Shown here: positions 51,345 to 60,610 of the stretch, in pieces
Layout: every line of letters starts with the position of its first letter
Numbering within the stretch: position 1 is the stretch's first letter
NCBI RefSeq assembly: GCF_022836475.1
Contig: NZ_BQXH01000003.1
Span: 1 to 64,000, forward strand
Direction: 5' to 3'
DNA length: 64,000 nt
From: Ligilactobacillus pabuli
GTDB taxonomy: Bacteria > Bacillota > Bacilli > Lactobacillales > Lactobacillaceae
The notes under the pieces: model-generated
The model's input: only the letters and a program-made list of their open reading frames with translations
The model's database searches: none
Told to the model about the DNA's origin: nothing
Translations under genes and position numbers: made by a program

Positions 51345-51944
51345 ATGCAATATCCAGAACCGATTGCAAAATTGATCGATAGTTATATGAAATTACCTGG
51401 AATCGGGAATAAAACTGCGGTCCGATTAGCTTTTTACACGATTGATATGAATGAAAAAGATGTCACGGCTTTTTCGCAGGCACTTCTGGCTGCTAAACGC
51501 GACTTACACTACTGTAGTGTTTGCGGAAATATCACTGAGTCAGATCCGTGTGCGATTTGTGCGGATAAAGGGCGCGACCAAAGTCAGTTGATCGTGGTCG
51601 AACAGCCTAAAGACGTGATGTCGTTAGAAAAGATGCGCGAATATCATGGCCTGTACCATGTTTTACACGGAGTATTATCACCGATCGAGGGTAAGGGACC
51701 AGAAGATATCAACATTAAAAGCTTAGTGAAACGCCTGCAAACTAAAGAAAGTGTCAAAGAGATCATCATTGCGACCAATGCCACCCCAGAAGGTGAAGCT
51801 ACTGCAATGTATTTGTCACGTTTGCTCAAACCAGCGGGTCTGAAGGTGACGCGCTTGGCTTCTGGCTTAGCAGTCGGTAGTGATATTGAATATGCAGACG
51901 AAATGACTTTATATAAAGCCATTGAAGGACGACAAGAAATTTAA
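51345..51944 (+). CDS. recR: recombination mediator protein
   Basis: 199 aa: N-terminal HhH ([20 protein letters not shown]), four-Cys zinc finger ([18 protein letters not shown]), Toprim domain ([39 protein letters not shown]). Works with RecO in loading RecA at gaps. Confidence 0.97.
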   Translation: MQYPEPIAKLIDSYMKLPGIGNKTAVRLAFYTIDMNEKDVTAFSQALLAAKRDLHYCSVCGNITESDPCAICADKGRDQSQLIVVEQPKDVMSLEKMREYHGLYHVLHGVLSPIEGKGPEDINIKSLVKRLQTKESVKEIIIATNATPEGEATAMYLSRLLKPAGLKVTRLASGLAVGSDIEYADEMTLYKAIEGRQEI

Positions 51945-51959
51945 GCGGGGTAAACAGTA

Positions 51960-52199
51960 GTGTTTGGTAGAAAAAAAGTTGACCTTAAAAAACAGTATGA
52001 TGAGCGTCTGCTGGCTGATATTGACCGTGCTTTTGCGTTATGGACCAACTGTAAGAAAAATCAGGAAACGATTTATGAAGCTGATGCACAATTGGCTGCC
52101 CAAACCAAGGCAGCGAAAGCTCAATATGAACTGTTGTACCGCGAAGCCCGTTTACGGCAAGTGAAGGGCCATCTTCAGTCTTCAGTGATCAGTCATTAA
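51960..52199 (+). CDS. yaaL: YaaL-like DUF2508 protein
   Basis: 79 aa DUF2508 protein, helical (KQYDERLLADIDRAFALWTN; AKAQYELLYREARLRQVKG). The usual small gene behind recR in Bacilli; function unknown. GTG start. Confidence 0.8.
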   Translation: MFGRKKVDLKKQYDERLLADIDRAFALWTNCKKNQETIYEADAQLAAQTKAAKAQYELLYREARLRQVKGHLQSSVISH

Positions 52200-52294
52200 C
52201 GGTCAATGTCAAAATGGCACTTGCGTTAGCGTGGACAGTTTACTAATTTTTAAGTACAATATAACTAATTAAATAAATAATTGAGGTTTTTTAA

Positions 52295-52927
52295 GTGGCA
52301 GGAATTTTTGTAACGTTTGAAGGAACTGATGGCTCAGGTAAAACTAGTGTCATCAATGATTTGACTGCACGCCTAGATCAAATGGGTTTGCAAGACCAGT
52401 ATTTGGTCACCAGAGAACCAGGCGGCAGTCGTATTTCGGAAGCAATCCGAGAAATCATTTTAGATCAGAAAAATACTGAAATGGATCAAAAGACGGAAGC
52501 TTTGCTGTATGCGGCTTCACGTCGGCAGCACTTGGTAGAGAAAATTTTACCAGCTTTAGCGGCAGGCAAGCTTGTGATCTGTGACCGATTTGTAGATAGT
52601 TCTTTGGCTTATCAAGGAGCAGGTCGTGCGATCGGTGTTAAACAAGTTGCTGCGATCAATCAATTTGCCACTGACGGTTTGACGCCTGACTTGACTTTTT
52701 ACTTTGATTTAGCCCCAGAAATTGGCTTAAATCGGATCAAAAAGAATCGACAAGACGAAGTTAATCGTTTGGACGAAGAACAGCTTAGTTTCTACCAGTT
52801 GGTTCGAACAGAATATTTGGCCCTGGCAGACCAAGAACCAGAAAGAATTAAAACCATTGATGCGACTCGCTCAGAAACAGAAGTTGCAGCAACAGTTTTT
52901 TCTCAATTAAAGAAATATTTACCATAG
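52295..52927 (+). CDS. tmk: thymidylate kinase
   Basis: dTMP to dTDP. 210 aa: Walker A FEGTDGSGKTS, REPGGSRISEAIREI, LAAGKLVICDRFVDSSLAYQ. GTG 52295 behind TTGAGG; first gene of tmk-darA-holB-yabA-rsmI. Confidence 0.96.
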   Translation: MAGIFVTFEGTDGSGKTSVINDLTARLDQMGLQDQYLVTREPGGSRISEAIREIILDQKNTEMDQKTEALLYAASRRQHLVEKILPALAAGKLVICDRFVDSSLAYQGAGRAIGVKQVAAINQFATDGLTPDLTFYFDLAPEIGLNRIKKNRQDEVNRLDEEQLSFYQLVRTEYLALADQEPERIKTIDATRSETEVAATVFSQLKKYLP

Positions 52928-52967
52928 TTGTGCGCAGTCAGGCTAAGTAATATCGGAGGTAGAGAAT

Positions 52968-53297
52968 ATGAAAATGATTATTGCGATCATTCAAGATAAA
53001 GATAGTAACCGTTTGAGTAACGCTTTTATTGAACAAGATATTCGAGCAACCAAACTTTCATCAACCGGGGGCTTTTTACGCTCGGGAAACTCGACTTTTT
53101 TGATCGGGGTCGAAGATGAAAAAGTAGATGATGTCTTAGAGCTGATCAAAACAACGTCTAAGACCAGAAAACAGTTTATGGCACCACCAGTTAACTTGGA
53201 TTCACCAATGGAGGCCGCAGGTGCTTACCCAGTTGAGGTTCAAGTTGGCGGCGCGACAGTCTTTGTCTTGCCAATTGATGCTTTCCACCGCTTCTAA
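52968..53297 (+). CDS. darA: cyclic-di-AMP receptor, PII-like
   Basis: 109 aa: MIIAIIQDKDSNRLSNAFIE, RATKLSSTGGFLRSGNSTFL, GGATVFVLPIDAFHRF. PII-like trimer of the DarA/PstA family that binds c-di-AMP; the conserved neighbour of tmk and holB. GGAGG before ATG. Confidence 0.94.
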   Translation: MKMIIAIIQDKDSNRLSNAFIEQDIRATKLSSTGGFLRSGNSTFLIGVEDEKVDDVLELIKTTSKTRKQFMAPPVNLDSPMEAAGAYPVEVQVGGATVFVLPIDAFHRF

Positions 53298-53308
53298 GTG
53301 CAACGCTA

Positions 53309-54295
53309 ATGGAAATTGTTAAAACTCAACCGGTGTTGACCCAGCATTTTGCAAACTTGATCCAACAAAACCGCTTGGCTCATGCTTATTTGTTAGCTGG
53401 TGAAGCAGGGGCTGGTAAAAAAGAGTTAGCAGTGTGGGTTGCGAAATTATTATTTTGCGAACAGCCTAGTGCGACGGGTCCGTGTGATCACTGTTCAGAA
53501 TGTGTCCGGATCGGGGCACATGAACATCCTGACGTGGTAGAAATTGCACCAACAGGCTTATCGATCAAAATTGATCAGATTCGTTACTTAAAGTCTGAGT
53601 TTGCTAAAAGCGGAGTTGAAGGAGCACAAAAGGTCTTTATCATTGAAGATGCTGAAAAAATGTCCACTAGTGCGGCAAATGGGTTACTGAAGTTCTTAGA
53701 GGAACCCAGTGGGCAAGTGACTGCTTTTCTGTTAACAAGTGAACCAAACCAAATTTTGCCGACGGTTATTTCTCGTTGTCAGCTGTTAGAATTACAAGCT
53801 CCGTCACTGACGGACTTGGTGGAAAAATTTACGGCTGTGGGAGTGGCGCAGAATCAGGCAGTATTGTTAGCTAATTTAACTAAAGACCCGCAACAAGCAC
53901 AGGAACTAGCCGAAAGTGAAGACTTTCAAAAGTTACTGACACACTTGTGGCAGTGGTATAGTGCGATTTTGAAGAATGATCTGATGGCTTTTGTGAAGGT
54001 GCAGGCGGACCTGGTCCCTCTAGTTGGAAGTCGAGATCAGCAAGACAAGTTGTTATTTATGATTGCCCTGTTGGCGCGTGATTTAATGTTGTATGCTAAT
54101 GAACCGCAGCAGCAGTTTGTTTTTACCATGTTCACACAAGATTTTGCTGACAAGCTCCGTAATATTTCAGCAGCAGCTGCGACCGAAGCGTGTGAACTAG
54201 TGTTAAAGAAGTGGCGCTTATTATCGTTCAACGTTTCGATTCAAAATGTTTTAGAATCGTTAACATTAGAACTATGTAGTTGTTATCATCAATAA
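53309..54295 (+). CDS. holB: DNA polymerase III delta-prime subunit
   Basis: 328 aa clamp-loader component: AHAYLLAGEAGAGKKELAVW, four-Cys zinc module (CDHCSECVRIG), EDAEKMSTSAANGLLKFLEE, LPTVISRCQLLELQ. Its P-loop GEAGAGKKE departs from the canonical GKS/T, normal for delta-prime. Confidence 0.94.
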   Translation: MEIVKTQPVLTQHFANLIQQNRLAHAYLLAGEAGAGKKELAVWVAKLLFCEQPSATGPCDHCSECVRIGAHEHPDVVEIAPTGLSIKIDQIRYLKSEFAKSGVEGAQKVFIIEDAEKMSTSAANGLLKFLEEPSGQVTAFLLTSEPNQILPTVISRCQLLELQAPSLTDLVEKFTAVGVAQNQAVLLANLTKDPQQAQELAESEDFQKLLTHLWQWYSAILKNDLMAFVKVQADLVPLVGSRDQQDKLLFMIALLARDLMLYANEPQQQFVFTMFTQDFADKLRNISAAAATEACELVLKKWRLLSFNVSIQNVLESLTLELCSCYHQ

Positions 54296-54311
54296 ACGAA
54301 GGTGAATGAAT

Positions 54312-54656
54312 TTGGATAAACGTGAGTTATATGACAATATTGAACAATTAGGAGAAAAAGCGGATCAATTGCGTCTAATGATTGGCAACACGCAAGATTC
54401 ATTAACATCTTTAGTTGAAAGAAATGCGGAATTGGAAATCGAAAATCAACATTTACGTGAACGACTCAGAGAACTGGAAGACAAGGCGTTAGCCAAGAAC
54501 AATCCAGCTGGCTTATCGAAGTCACGACAGAATTTAGAAAAGTTGTACGAAGAAGGTTTCCATGTTTGCAACGTCGATAATATGTATGGTTCACGGAGGA
54601 TCAATGATGAACCATGCGTCTTTTGCGAGGATGTTATTTATGGGGAGAGAGGTTGA
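54312..54656 (+). CDS. yabA: replication initiation control protein YabA
   Basis: 114 aa: N-terminal coiled coil (DKRELYDNIEQLGEKADQLR; ENQHLRERLRELEDKAL) and a C-terminal zinc-binding domain (GFHVCNVDNMYGSRR; EPCVFCEDVIYG). Tethers DnaA to the sliding clamp to limit initiation. TTG 54312 is 7 nt behind AAGGTG and gives the usual MDK start; ATG 54306 is too close. Confidence 0.92.
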   Translation: MDKRELYDNIEQLGEKADQLRLMIGNTQDSLTSLVERNAELEIENQHLRERLRELEDKALAKNNPAGLSKSRQNLEKLYEEGFHVCNVDNMYGSRRINDEPCVFCEDVIYGERG

Positions 54657-55537
54657 TGAGTATTCAGATCGTAAGTAGTTTTCAGGGTGAAAGCAGCAGT
54701 GGGACCCTATTTTTAGTGCCGACACCAATTGGTAATTTGGGAGATATGAGTCCTCGTGCAATTGAAACTCTACGAGCAGTAGACTTGATTGCAGCCGAAG
54801 ATACCCGCAATACCCAAAAACTGTTGAATCATTTTGAAATTGAGACTCATCAGATTAGTTTTCATGAATACAACACGAAAGAGCGAATCCCTCAGCTAAT
54901 AGATAAGTTAGAGCAGGGTCTGAGTTTAGCGCAGGTCAGTGATGCCGGCATGCCGTCAATCAGTGATCCAGGCTCTGAGTTAGTAGAAGCCTGCGTGGCT
55001 AAAGGAATCCGGGTCGTTCCGATCCCAGGACCGAATGCCGCACTAACGGCTTTAATTGCTTCCGGTTTAGTACCGCAGCCATTTTTGTTTTACGGCTTTT
55101 TGTCACGTAAGAATACTGAAAGAGCGGAACAGTTAGCACAATTAACACCACAGACGATGACGCTGATTTTTTATGAGGCACCACACCGTTTGTTAAAAAC
55201 GTTAAAGAGTTTAGTGACTGCGTTTGGAGAAGACCGCAAGATTGTTTTATGCCGGGAATTGACCAAACGTTATGAAGAATTTTTACGTGGAACGCTGGCT
55301 GAAGCAGTTGAATGGGCAGGCAGTTCTGAAGTGCGGGGCGAGTTTGTCTTGATTGTTGAAGGCAACCAAGCACCGCCGGAAGAAGAAGCTAAAGTCGTGT
55401 TACCCTTAGACCAACAAGTTGAAATGTTGATCAAGAGTGAAAACTTAAAGACGAATGATGCCATTAAAAAAGTGGCTAAACAAAATAAGTTAAAAAAACA
55501 AGTCGTTTATAACGAGTATCATCACTTAAATTCGTAA
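54656..55537 (+). CDS. rsmI: 16S rRNA 2'-O-ribose C1402 methyltransferase
   Basis: 293 aa TP-methylase: LFLVPTPIGNLGDMSPRAIE, LIAAEDTRNTQKLLNHF, VSDAGMPSISDPGSELVEAC, PGPNAALTALIASGL. ATG 54656 overlaps the yabA stop (TGATG). Confidence 0.95.
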   Translation: MSIQIVSSFQGESSSGTLFLVPTPIGNLGDMSPRAIETLRAVDLIAAEDTRNTQKLLNHFEIETHQISFHEYNTKERIPQLIDKLEQGLSLAQVSDAGMPSISDPGSELVEACVAKGIRVVPIPGPNAALTALIASGLVPQPFLFYGFLSRKNTERAEQLAQLTPQTMTLIFYEAPHRLLKTLKSLVTAFGEDRKIVLCRELTKRYEEFLRGTLAEAVEWAGSSEVRGEFVLIVEGNQAPPEEEAKVVLPLDQQVEMLIKSENLKTNDAIKKVAKQNKLKKQVVYNEYHHLNS

Positions 55538-55566
55538 TTTAGTGGAGAAAGAAAAATGATTGTTTG

Positions 55567-55604
55567 ACGCGGTTTGGGTAATTTAGCTCAAGCTGCGTTT
55601 TTTT
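55567..55604 (+). terminator. terminator of the tmk-rsmI operon
   Basis: ACGC...TTGGG/AGCTCAAGCT...GCGT forms a stem followed by T7. A partial copy of the 124-bp repeat follows at once. Confidence 0.75.
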
Positions 55605-55605
55605 A

Positions 55606-55643
55606 CACAGAGCGAAGTCAAGCGGTAGGACTTGAGCAGTTCA
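55606..55643 (+). repeat. truncated copy of the 124-bp structured repeat
   Basis: CACAGAGCGAAGTCAAGCGG matches the 5' end of the element seen at 60236 and 60360, then a shortened stem (TCAAG/CTTGA) replaces the rest. Confidence 0.5.
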
Positions 55644-55681
55644 AACAAGCAGATAGAAATTTAAATGAGTAGAGGGTAAAA

Positions 55682-56425
55682 ATGAGCGCAAAAAAATTTA
55701 GTGAAGATCATCGAGTAGTTTATTATGAAACAGACGTGACAGGAGCACTGAAAATTGGTCAACTAGTTGATTTGTTGATGCTGGTTTCTGGTGACCAAAG
55801 TGACCAAGTCGGAGTGACTGATGAGAAGGTCAGTGCCCAGGGGTTAGGTTGGGTCGTCACCCAACACATGATGGAAATTACCCGCTTACCTCGTGCAAAC
55901 GAAGTCATTACGTTATCGACCCAAGCAGACAGTTACAACCGTTTCTTTTGTTACCGCGACTTTTGGGCCCATGATCAAGATGGCAATGAGCTGGTTAAAA
56001 TGCACAGTGTCTTCGTGATGATGGACCGGACAAAGCGCAAGATAGTTCGTTTGCCAGAAGAGTTCGTCACCCCATATGAATGCGAGTATACGCGTAAAAT
56101 TGAACGCTTAGCGACACCGCGTCCAGTAGAAGAAATCAGTGCACAAAAAGATTACCATGTTCGTTTTATGGATATCGATGGCAACCACCATGTGAACAAC
56201 GTGCATTACTTTGACTGGATGTTGGATGCTTTGCCTGGTGAGTTTTTACTAAACCATCGCTTGGTAAGTCTAAACATTTCTTACCGACAAGAAGTTTACT
56301 ATGGTGACCAGGTCTTAAGTGAAGTTGAAATCGACCAAGAAAACTTGCTTACTAAACATATGATCACCACCGGGTCTGAACAAAATTGTATCGCTGAATG
56401 CCAGTGGGTGAAAAGATCAGAATAA
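55682..56425 (+). CDS. acyl-ACP thioesterase
   Basis: 247 aa double hot-dog thioesterase: VVYYETDVTGALKIGQLVDL, GLGWVVTQHMMEITRLPRAN, and the second hot-dog active-site segment DIDGNHHVNNVHYFDWMLD (Asn/His). Releases fatty acids from acyl-ACP. Confidence 0.92.
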   Translation: MSAKKFSEDHRVVYYETDVTGALKIGQLVDLLMLVSGDQSDQVGVTDEKVSAQGLGWVVTQHMMEITRLPRANEVITLSTQADSYNRFFCYRDFWAHDQDGNELVKMHSVFVMMDRTKRKIVRLPEEFVTPYECEYTRKIERLATPRPVEEISAQKDYHVRFMDIDGNHHVNNVHYFDWMLDALPGEFLLNHRLVSLNISYRQEVYYGDQVLSEVEIDQENLLTKHMITTGSEQNCIAECQWVKRSE

Positions 56426-56426
56426 C

Positions 56427-56466
56427 AAAAAGTCGTGGGTTTGAATTTAACCCACGACTTTTTTGG
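56427..56466. terminator. terminator of the thioesterase gene
   Basis: AAAAAGTCGTGGGTT pairs with AACCCACGACTTTTTT; T-run on + strand, A-run on the other side makes it usable both ways. Confidence 0.92.
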
Positions 56467-56497
56467 ATAGTTTTCTTATTGTTTTGGCTGTAGTCTG

Positions 56498-56621
56498 TTC
56501 TTAGTCGAGCTACTCAAAGCAGCTTCTTGCGCCTATCCAAGAGCAACCTTCAATGCCGAAACCGCATTAAAGGTTACTCTCCGATATGCTCGGCAGCTAA
56601 CCGCTTTGATTCACTCTGTTA
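56498..56621 (-). repeat. 124-bp structured repeat, copy A
   Basis: Second unit downstream of the asparaginase gene, in its sense orientation. It differs from copy B at only a handful of positions. Sense strand order: 5' AACAGAGYG, closing stem, CCGA/TCGG hairpin, long hairpin with AATGC/GCATT, TTGGATAGGCG, and 3' AGTAGCTCGACTAAGAA. Confidence 0.85.
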
Positions 56622-56743
56622 TTCTTAGTCGAGCTACTCAAAGCAGTTTCTTGCGCCTATCCAAGAGCAACCTTCAATGCCGAAACCGCATTAAAGGTCA
56701 CTCTCCGATATGCTCGGCAGCTAACCGCTTTGTTTCGCGCTGT
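56622..56743 (-). repeat. 124-bp structured repeat, copy B
   Basis: First unit, starting two bases after the asparaginase stop codon (TAA then AAACAGCGCG). Closing stem CAAAGCGG...GCTTTG; inner helix ACCTTTAATGC with GCATTGAAGGT. Tandem with copy A (period 124). Confidence 0.85.
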
Positions 56744-56745
56744 TT

Positions 56746-57720
56746 TTAGGAAGTCGCGTCATTGACAAAGTTCTTTAAGGCGGCTGGTCCCATTTGAGCA
56801 CTTAACCCGACTAATAATTTGATGCGAGCTTTTTGACCATTTAGACCATGGCAGTAGATCGCGCCCATCTGTGCGAGCTGGACACCGCCACCCTCGTAAT
56901 CGTAGATACTCTCAGCTGTCCCGTTAAAACAACGTGAGACGATGACGACAGGAATTTGCTGGTCTAAGAGTTGTTGTAACCCAGACAGTGTAGCAGGCGG
57001 CAAATTACCCGCACCTAGAGCGTCGATCACTACACCTTTAGTGTCAGAGTTGGCAAGTGCTTCGAATAGCTCTGGTCCCATGCCAGCGAAAGCCTTTAAC
57101 AAATAAACATGGTCGACGACGTGGTCGATGGGAACATAAATCTGGCGGATCAGTTTGGAAAAGAAAGTGACCCGTTCTTTTGAAACAGAACCAACTGGAC
57201 CAAAGGTTGGTGTACGGAAGGTGGCAACGTTGGTAGTGTGTGTTTTAGTCACAAAACGCGCGGTATGGATCTCATCGTTCATAACTACTAAAACGCCTTT
57301 ACCATGTGCTTCATCACTCGCCGCTGTTTGGATCGCAGTTTGAAAGTTGTGTAAACCGTCAGAACCAATCTCATTGGCTGAGCGCATGGCACCCGTCACA
57401 ACTACCGGAATATCTGAGGGTAGTGTCAAATCTAAAAAGTAGGCAGTTTCTTCCAAAGTATCGGTTCCGTGGGTGATCACGACACCATCGATTCCTTCAT
57501 TTTCTGCCTGAATAATTTCATTTTTTAACTGCAGCATTTCAGTGGGCCGCATATGTGGTGAAGGCAAGTTAAAGGGATTACGAATATCCAGTTTGATTTT
57601 GCCAGTAAAGGGGTTAGTAAAGCTGTTGAGCGGGTTTTGTTTACCAGGAACAATTGACCCGTTTTCTCCTTCGGACATCGCAATTGTGCCGCCGGTATGG
57701 AGAACTAAGATTGTTTTCAT
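56746..57720 (-). CDS. ansA: L-asparaginase (type I/II family)
   Basis: Hydrolyses Asn to Asp and ammonia. 324 aa: ILVLHTGGTIAMSEGENGSI (catalytic Thr), DGVVITHGTDTLEETAYFLD (second Thr-Asp pair), GAMRSANEIGSDG. ATG 57720 is behind GGAG; upstream in-frame codons have no ribosome binding site. No signal peptide, so cytoplasmic. Two structured repeats sit right behind its stop. Confidence 0.94.
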   Translation of the reverse strand: MKTILVLHTGGTIAMSEGENGSIVPGKQNPLNSFTNPFTGKIKLDIRNPFNLPSPHMRPTEMLQLKNEIIQAENEGIDGVVITHGTDTLEETAYFLDLTLPSDIPVVVTGAMRSANEIGSDGLHNFQTAIQTAASDEAHGKGVLVVMNDEIHTARFVTKTHTTNVATFRTPTFGPVGSVSKERVTFFSKLIRQIYVPIDHVVDHVYLLKAFAGMGPELFEALANSDTKGVVIDALGAGNLPPATLSGLQQLLDQQIPVVIVSRCFNGTAESIYDYEGGGVQLAQMGAIYCHGLNGQKARIKLLVGLSAQMGPAALKNFVNDATS

Positions 57721-57925
57721 ATTTTTTTCACTCCAATTTTTTAGGATGATCAAGCGACTAGTCCACCAAGTAATTATAATGATTTTTTTACACTTAGTAA
57801 AACTTTTCTGAAACTCTGCCGAAAATTTGGCTAGTTTGTTCTTTTTTGTGAAAAGAGCAGGGTGGTTTATGGTAGAATGCTAAGTAGATGAAGAATTCAG
57901 TTTGAAAGAGGAATGAACAAAAATA

Positions 57926-58654
57926 ATGAAAATTCTTGCAATTGATACCTCTAATCAGCCCTTAAGTGTGGCTTTATTAGAAGATCAAAAATTATTGGCC
58001 GAAACCACAACGACCGTTAGCAAAAATCATAGTGCAACATTAATGCCCGCCATTGACCAAATTTTTAAGCAAAGCCGCTTAAAGCCAGCAGACATTGACC
58101 GCGTGGTTGTTGCCCAGGGACCTGGCTCATACACGGGACTTCGGATCGGCGTGACTACCGCAAAAACTCTGGCATATAGCTTAGATAAAGAACTAGTGGG
58201 TGTTTCCAGCCTCGCAGTTTTAGCGGCGGCAGTGCATCCCAATGATGACACAATTTTAGTGCCGTTATTTGATGCGCGGCGCCAAAATGTTTTTGCCGGG
58301 GCCTACCAGTGGCAAGACTCGCAGTTGGTAAATGTGTTGCCAGACCAACATGTTTCCTTAAACGATTTATGTCAGCAATTAAGCGGAAAGAAAATCTGCC
58401 TGATCGGTACAGCTGCCCAGCAATTTGCAGATGAATTTGCTGCTAATTTAGCGGCTGACAGTTATGACTTTGCCCCCGTCGAAACAGCAGTTCCACGTGC
58501 TTTTGTGTTGGGATTGTTAGGGGAGGACAAGCAGCCTGAAAATGTGAATGACTTTCTTCCTCAATATTTGCGGATCACGCAAGCTGAGGCCCAATGGCTA
58601 GAAAAGAATCCAGCTGGAAAGGAAAATCATGGACCTTACATTCAAAAATATTAA
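57926..58654 (+). CDS. tsaB: tRNA t6A biosynthesis protein TsaB
   Basis: 242 aa ASKHA-fold partner of TsaD: MKILAIDTSNQPLSVALLED, VVAQGPGSYTGLRIGVTTAK. Overlaps the acetyltransferase gene by 26 nt; the tsaB-rimI-tsaD order is standard. Confidence 0.95.
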   Translation: MKILAIDTSNQPLSVALLEDQKLLAETTTTVSKNHSATLMPAIDQIFKQSRLKPADIDRVVVAQGPGSYTGLRIGVTTAKTLAYSLDKELVGVSSLAVLAAAVHPNDDTILVPLFDARRQNVFAGAYQWQDSQLVNVLPDQHVSLNDLCQQLSGKKICLIGTAAQQFADEFAANLAADSYDFAPVETAVPRAFVLGLLGEDKQPENVNDFLPQYLRITQAEAQWLEKNPAGKENHGPYIQKY

Positions 58655-59195
58655 AGCACAGTTAACACACTTCACTCAAGGTTTAGGTACACAGCCTAAC
58701 GTTGAATTTGAAAACCGGGACCTTGTCTTACAGGGTAAGGATTATTTTTTGTGCCAGTTAGCCGTCGCGACGATTCCTGAAATGGCGGCAATTGAGGACC
58801 GTGCACAACCAGAAGATGATCGGTGGAATGATCGGACATTCCATCTCCGGATGAGCGACCCGAAGAAGTCGTTATACTTTGGTTTTCGTCAAGCTGATCA
58901 ACTAGTTGCTTTTCTGGGTTGTCGTTTCAATGCCAAAATGACGCGGATGCGCATCATGCGACTATTAGTTTTGCCAGAAGAAATGACCGACTCAATCGCT
59001 GAAGCTTTAGTTTCTGCTTTGTTGGAGTTTGCGGCTCAGTTAGAAGTGCGGTCAATTTTTGTACAGGTTCGTAACGATCAAACTGAACTAGAAACTTTTT
59101 ATTCCCAATTGGGCTTTAAAAAAGTCGTCACGGGAAAAAAGACGGAATCAGAGACTGAAGTTGCGGAATATCAGTACGTGTTGAAGTCAAAATAA
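58629..59195 (+). CDS. GNAT acetyltransferase in the RimI slot
   Basis: 188 aa GNAT-like fold ([55 protein letters not shown]). The A-box Q/RxxGxG motif is degenerate ([11 protein letters not shown]), so activity is uncertain. Position between tsaB and tsaD suggests a divergent RimI. Confidence 0.75.
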   Translation: MDLTFKNIKAQLTHFTQGLGTQPNVEFENRDLVLQGKDYFLCQLAVATIPEMAAIEDRAQPEDDRWNDRTFHLRMSDPKKSLYFGFRQADQLVAFLGCRFNAKMTRMRIMRLLVLPEEMTDSIAEALVSALLEFAAQLEVRSIFVQVRNDQTELETFYSQLGFKKVVTGKKTESETEVAEYQYVLKSK

Positions 59196-59202
59196 GGGAA
59201 AG

Positions 59203-60237
59203 ATGAAAATGAATGAGGAAAAGGATGTAATAATTTTAGCGTTTGAATCGAGTTGTGATGAAACTAGTGTGGCTTTGGTCAAAAACGGGCGTGAACTTTT
59301 AGCTCAGTCGACTGCGACACAAATTAAAAGTCACCAAAGATTCGGCGGTGTCGTTCCTGAGGTTGCCAGTCGGCACCATATTGAACAGATCATTGGCTGC
59401 TTGGATGATGTTTTTTCGGAAACCGGCTTAACTTACGCAGATCTAACGGCTGTGGCAGTGACATACGGCCCTGGGTTAGTGGGGGCTTTGTTAGTAGGAG
59501 TTTCAGCTGCCAAAGCAGTGGCCTTTGCGCACCAATTGCCGTTGGTTCCAGTTAATCACATGGCAGGACATATTTATGCTGCTCAATATAGTGCACCATT
59601 AGAATTTCCTGCAATGGCATTACTAGTTTCGGGTGGACATACTGAATTGGTCTATCTAGCCGCAGAAAATAGCTATCAAATTATTGGAGAAACTCGTGAT
59701 GACGCGTGTGGTGAAGCCTTTGACAAAGTTGGCCGTGTTTTAGGATTAAATTACCCTGCAGGTAAAGAAATTGATGAACTAGCTCATCAAGGAAAAGATA
59801 CTTTCCATTTTCCGCGGGCAATGGAAAAAGATGATAACTTTGACTTTAGTTTCAGCGGGTTGAAGAGTGCATTTATCAATACCGTTCATCATGCTGATCA
59901 AATTGGGGAGACCTTATCTAAAGTTGACCTCGCCGCTAGTTTTCAACAAAGTGTTGTGGACGTTTTGGCTGAAAAAACAGTCCGTGCACTAAGAAACTAT
60001 CCAGTTAAGCAGTTGGTCTTAGCGGGTGGCGTTGCGGCTAATAGTCAATTACGTGACCGTTTGGCAAAAGAATGTGAACAGTTGGATGGTGTTCAGTTAG
60101 TTAAAGCACCGCTGAAATATTGTGGGGATAATGCGGCAATGATCGGGATAGCTGGTTATGTGGCTTATCAACATGGAGTGCGTGCAGATATGTCGTTGAA
60201 CGCAGAGCCAGGATTAGAGTTTGAGTGGCTCAAATAA
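59203..60237 (+). CDS. tsaD: tRNA t6A threonylcarbamoyltransferase TsaD
   Basis: 344 aa: [34 protein letters not shown] (iron-binding HxxxH), [48 protein letters not shown]. Completes t6A37 on ANN-decoding tRNAs. Its stop codon is followed directly by structured repeats. ATG 59209 is an alternative start. Confidence 0.96.
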   Translation: MKMNEEKDVIILAFESSCDETSVALVKNGRELLAQSTATQIKSHQRFGGVVPEVASRHHIEQIIGCLDDVFSETGLTYADLTAVAVTYGPGLVGALLVGVSAAKAVAFAHQLPLVPVNHMAGHIYAAQYSAPLEFPAMALLVSGGHTELVYLAAENSYQIIGETRDDACGEAFDKVGRVLGLNYPAGKEIDELAHQGKDTFHFPRAMEKDDNFDFSFSGLKSAFINTVHHADQIGETLSKVDLAASFQQSVVDVLAEKTVRALRNYPVKQLVLAGGVAANSQLRDRLAKECEQLDGVQLVKAPLKYCGDNAAMIGIAGYVAYQHGVRADMSLNAEPGLEFEWLK

Positions 60238-60359
60238 CAGAGCGGAGTGAAACGGGAGAAAGTGAGCACCATCGGAACTTAGGGACTAATGCGGTTTAGG
60301 CATTGGTTCCTGGGTTTGGATGGGCGGAACTTTCTGTTTCAAGTAGCTCGACTAAGAAT
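60236..60359 (+). repeat. 124-bp structured repeat, copy C
   Basis: Starts on the tsaD stop (TAACAGAGCGG). Most divergent copy, but pairing is kept: GAAAC/GTTTC and AGAAAGT/ACTTTCT close the element, and GGGAC...AATGC pairs with GCATT...GTTCC. Conserved GGTTTAGG loop, TTGGATGGGCGGAA and GTAGCTCGACTAAGAAT. Confidence 0.85.
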
Positions 60360-60480
60360 AACAGAGCGGAGCAAAGCGGTTAGCTGCCGAGCATATCGGA
60401 GACCAACGTTTAATGCGGTTTAGGCATTGAAGGCTGGTCTTGGATAGGCGGAAGAAGCTGCTTTGAGTAGCTCGACTAAT
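60360..60480 (+). repeat. 124-bp structured repeat, copy D
   Basis: AACAGAGCGGAGCAAAGCGG at 60360, 124 bp after copy C. Closing stem CAAAGC/GCTTTG; hairpins CCGA/TCGG, GACCA/TGGTC, AATGC/GCATT; ends AGTAGCTCGACTAAT. Confidence 0.85.
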
Positions 60481-60526
60481 AACAGAGCGCAGTGAAACAA
60501 TCAGTCCCCAAGCATATCAGAGCATG
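60481..60526 (+). repeat. 124-bp structured repeat, truncated copy E
   Basis: AACAGAGCGCAGTGAAACAA keeps the 5' end; AAGCATATCAGAG keeps part of the first hairpin. The centre is missing, but GAAAC still pairs with a GTTTC at 60529-60533. Confidence 0.6.
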
Positions 60527-60548
60527 GAGGTTTCATAAAAACTAAAGC

Positions 60549-60600
60549 AAAAAGACCCGCAAGATTTTCGTGACTTGAAAATCTTGCGGGTCTTTATTTT
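60549..60600. terminator. bidirectional terminator between tsaD and the ABC-F gene
   Basis: AAAAAGACCCGCAAGATTTTC pairs with GAAAATCTTGCGGGTCTTT; strong helix, A/T runs on both sides, serving convergent transcripts. Confidence 0.93.
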
Positions 60601-60610
60601 GTGTTTGAAA

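Noticed and set aside
56498-60526. CRISPR array or IS element for the 124-bp repeats
   Set aside because: Units are long, adjacent copies have no spacers, there are no cas genes, no transposase, and no terminal inverted repeats with target duplication.
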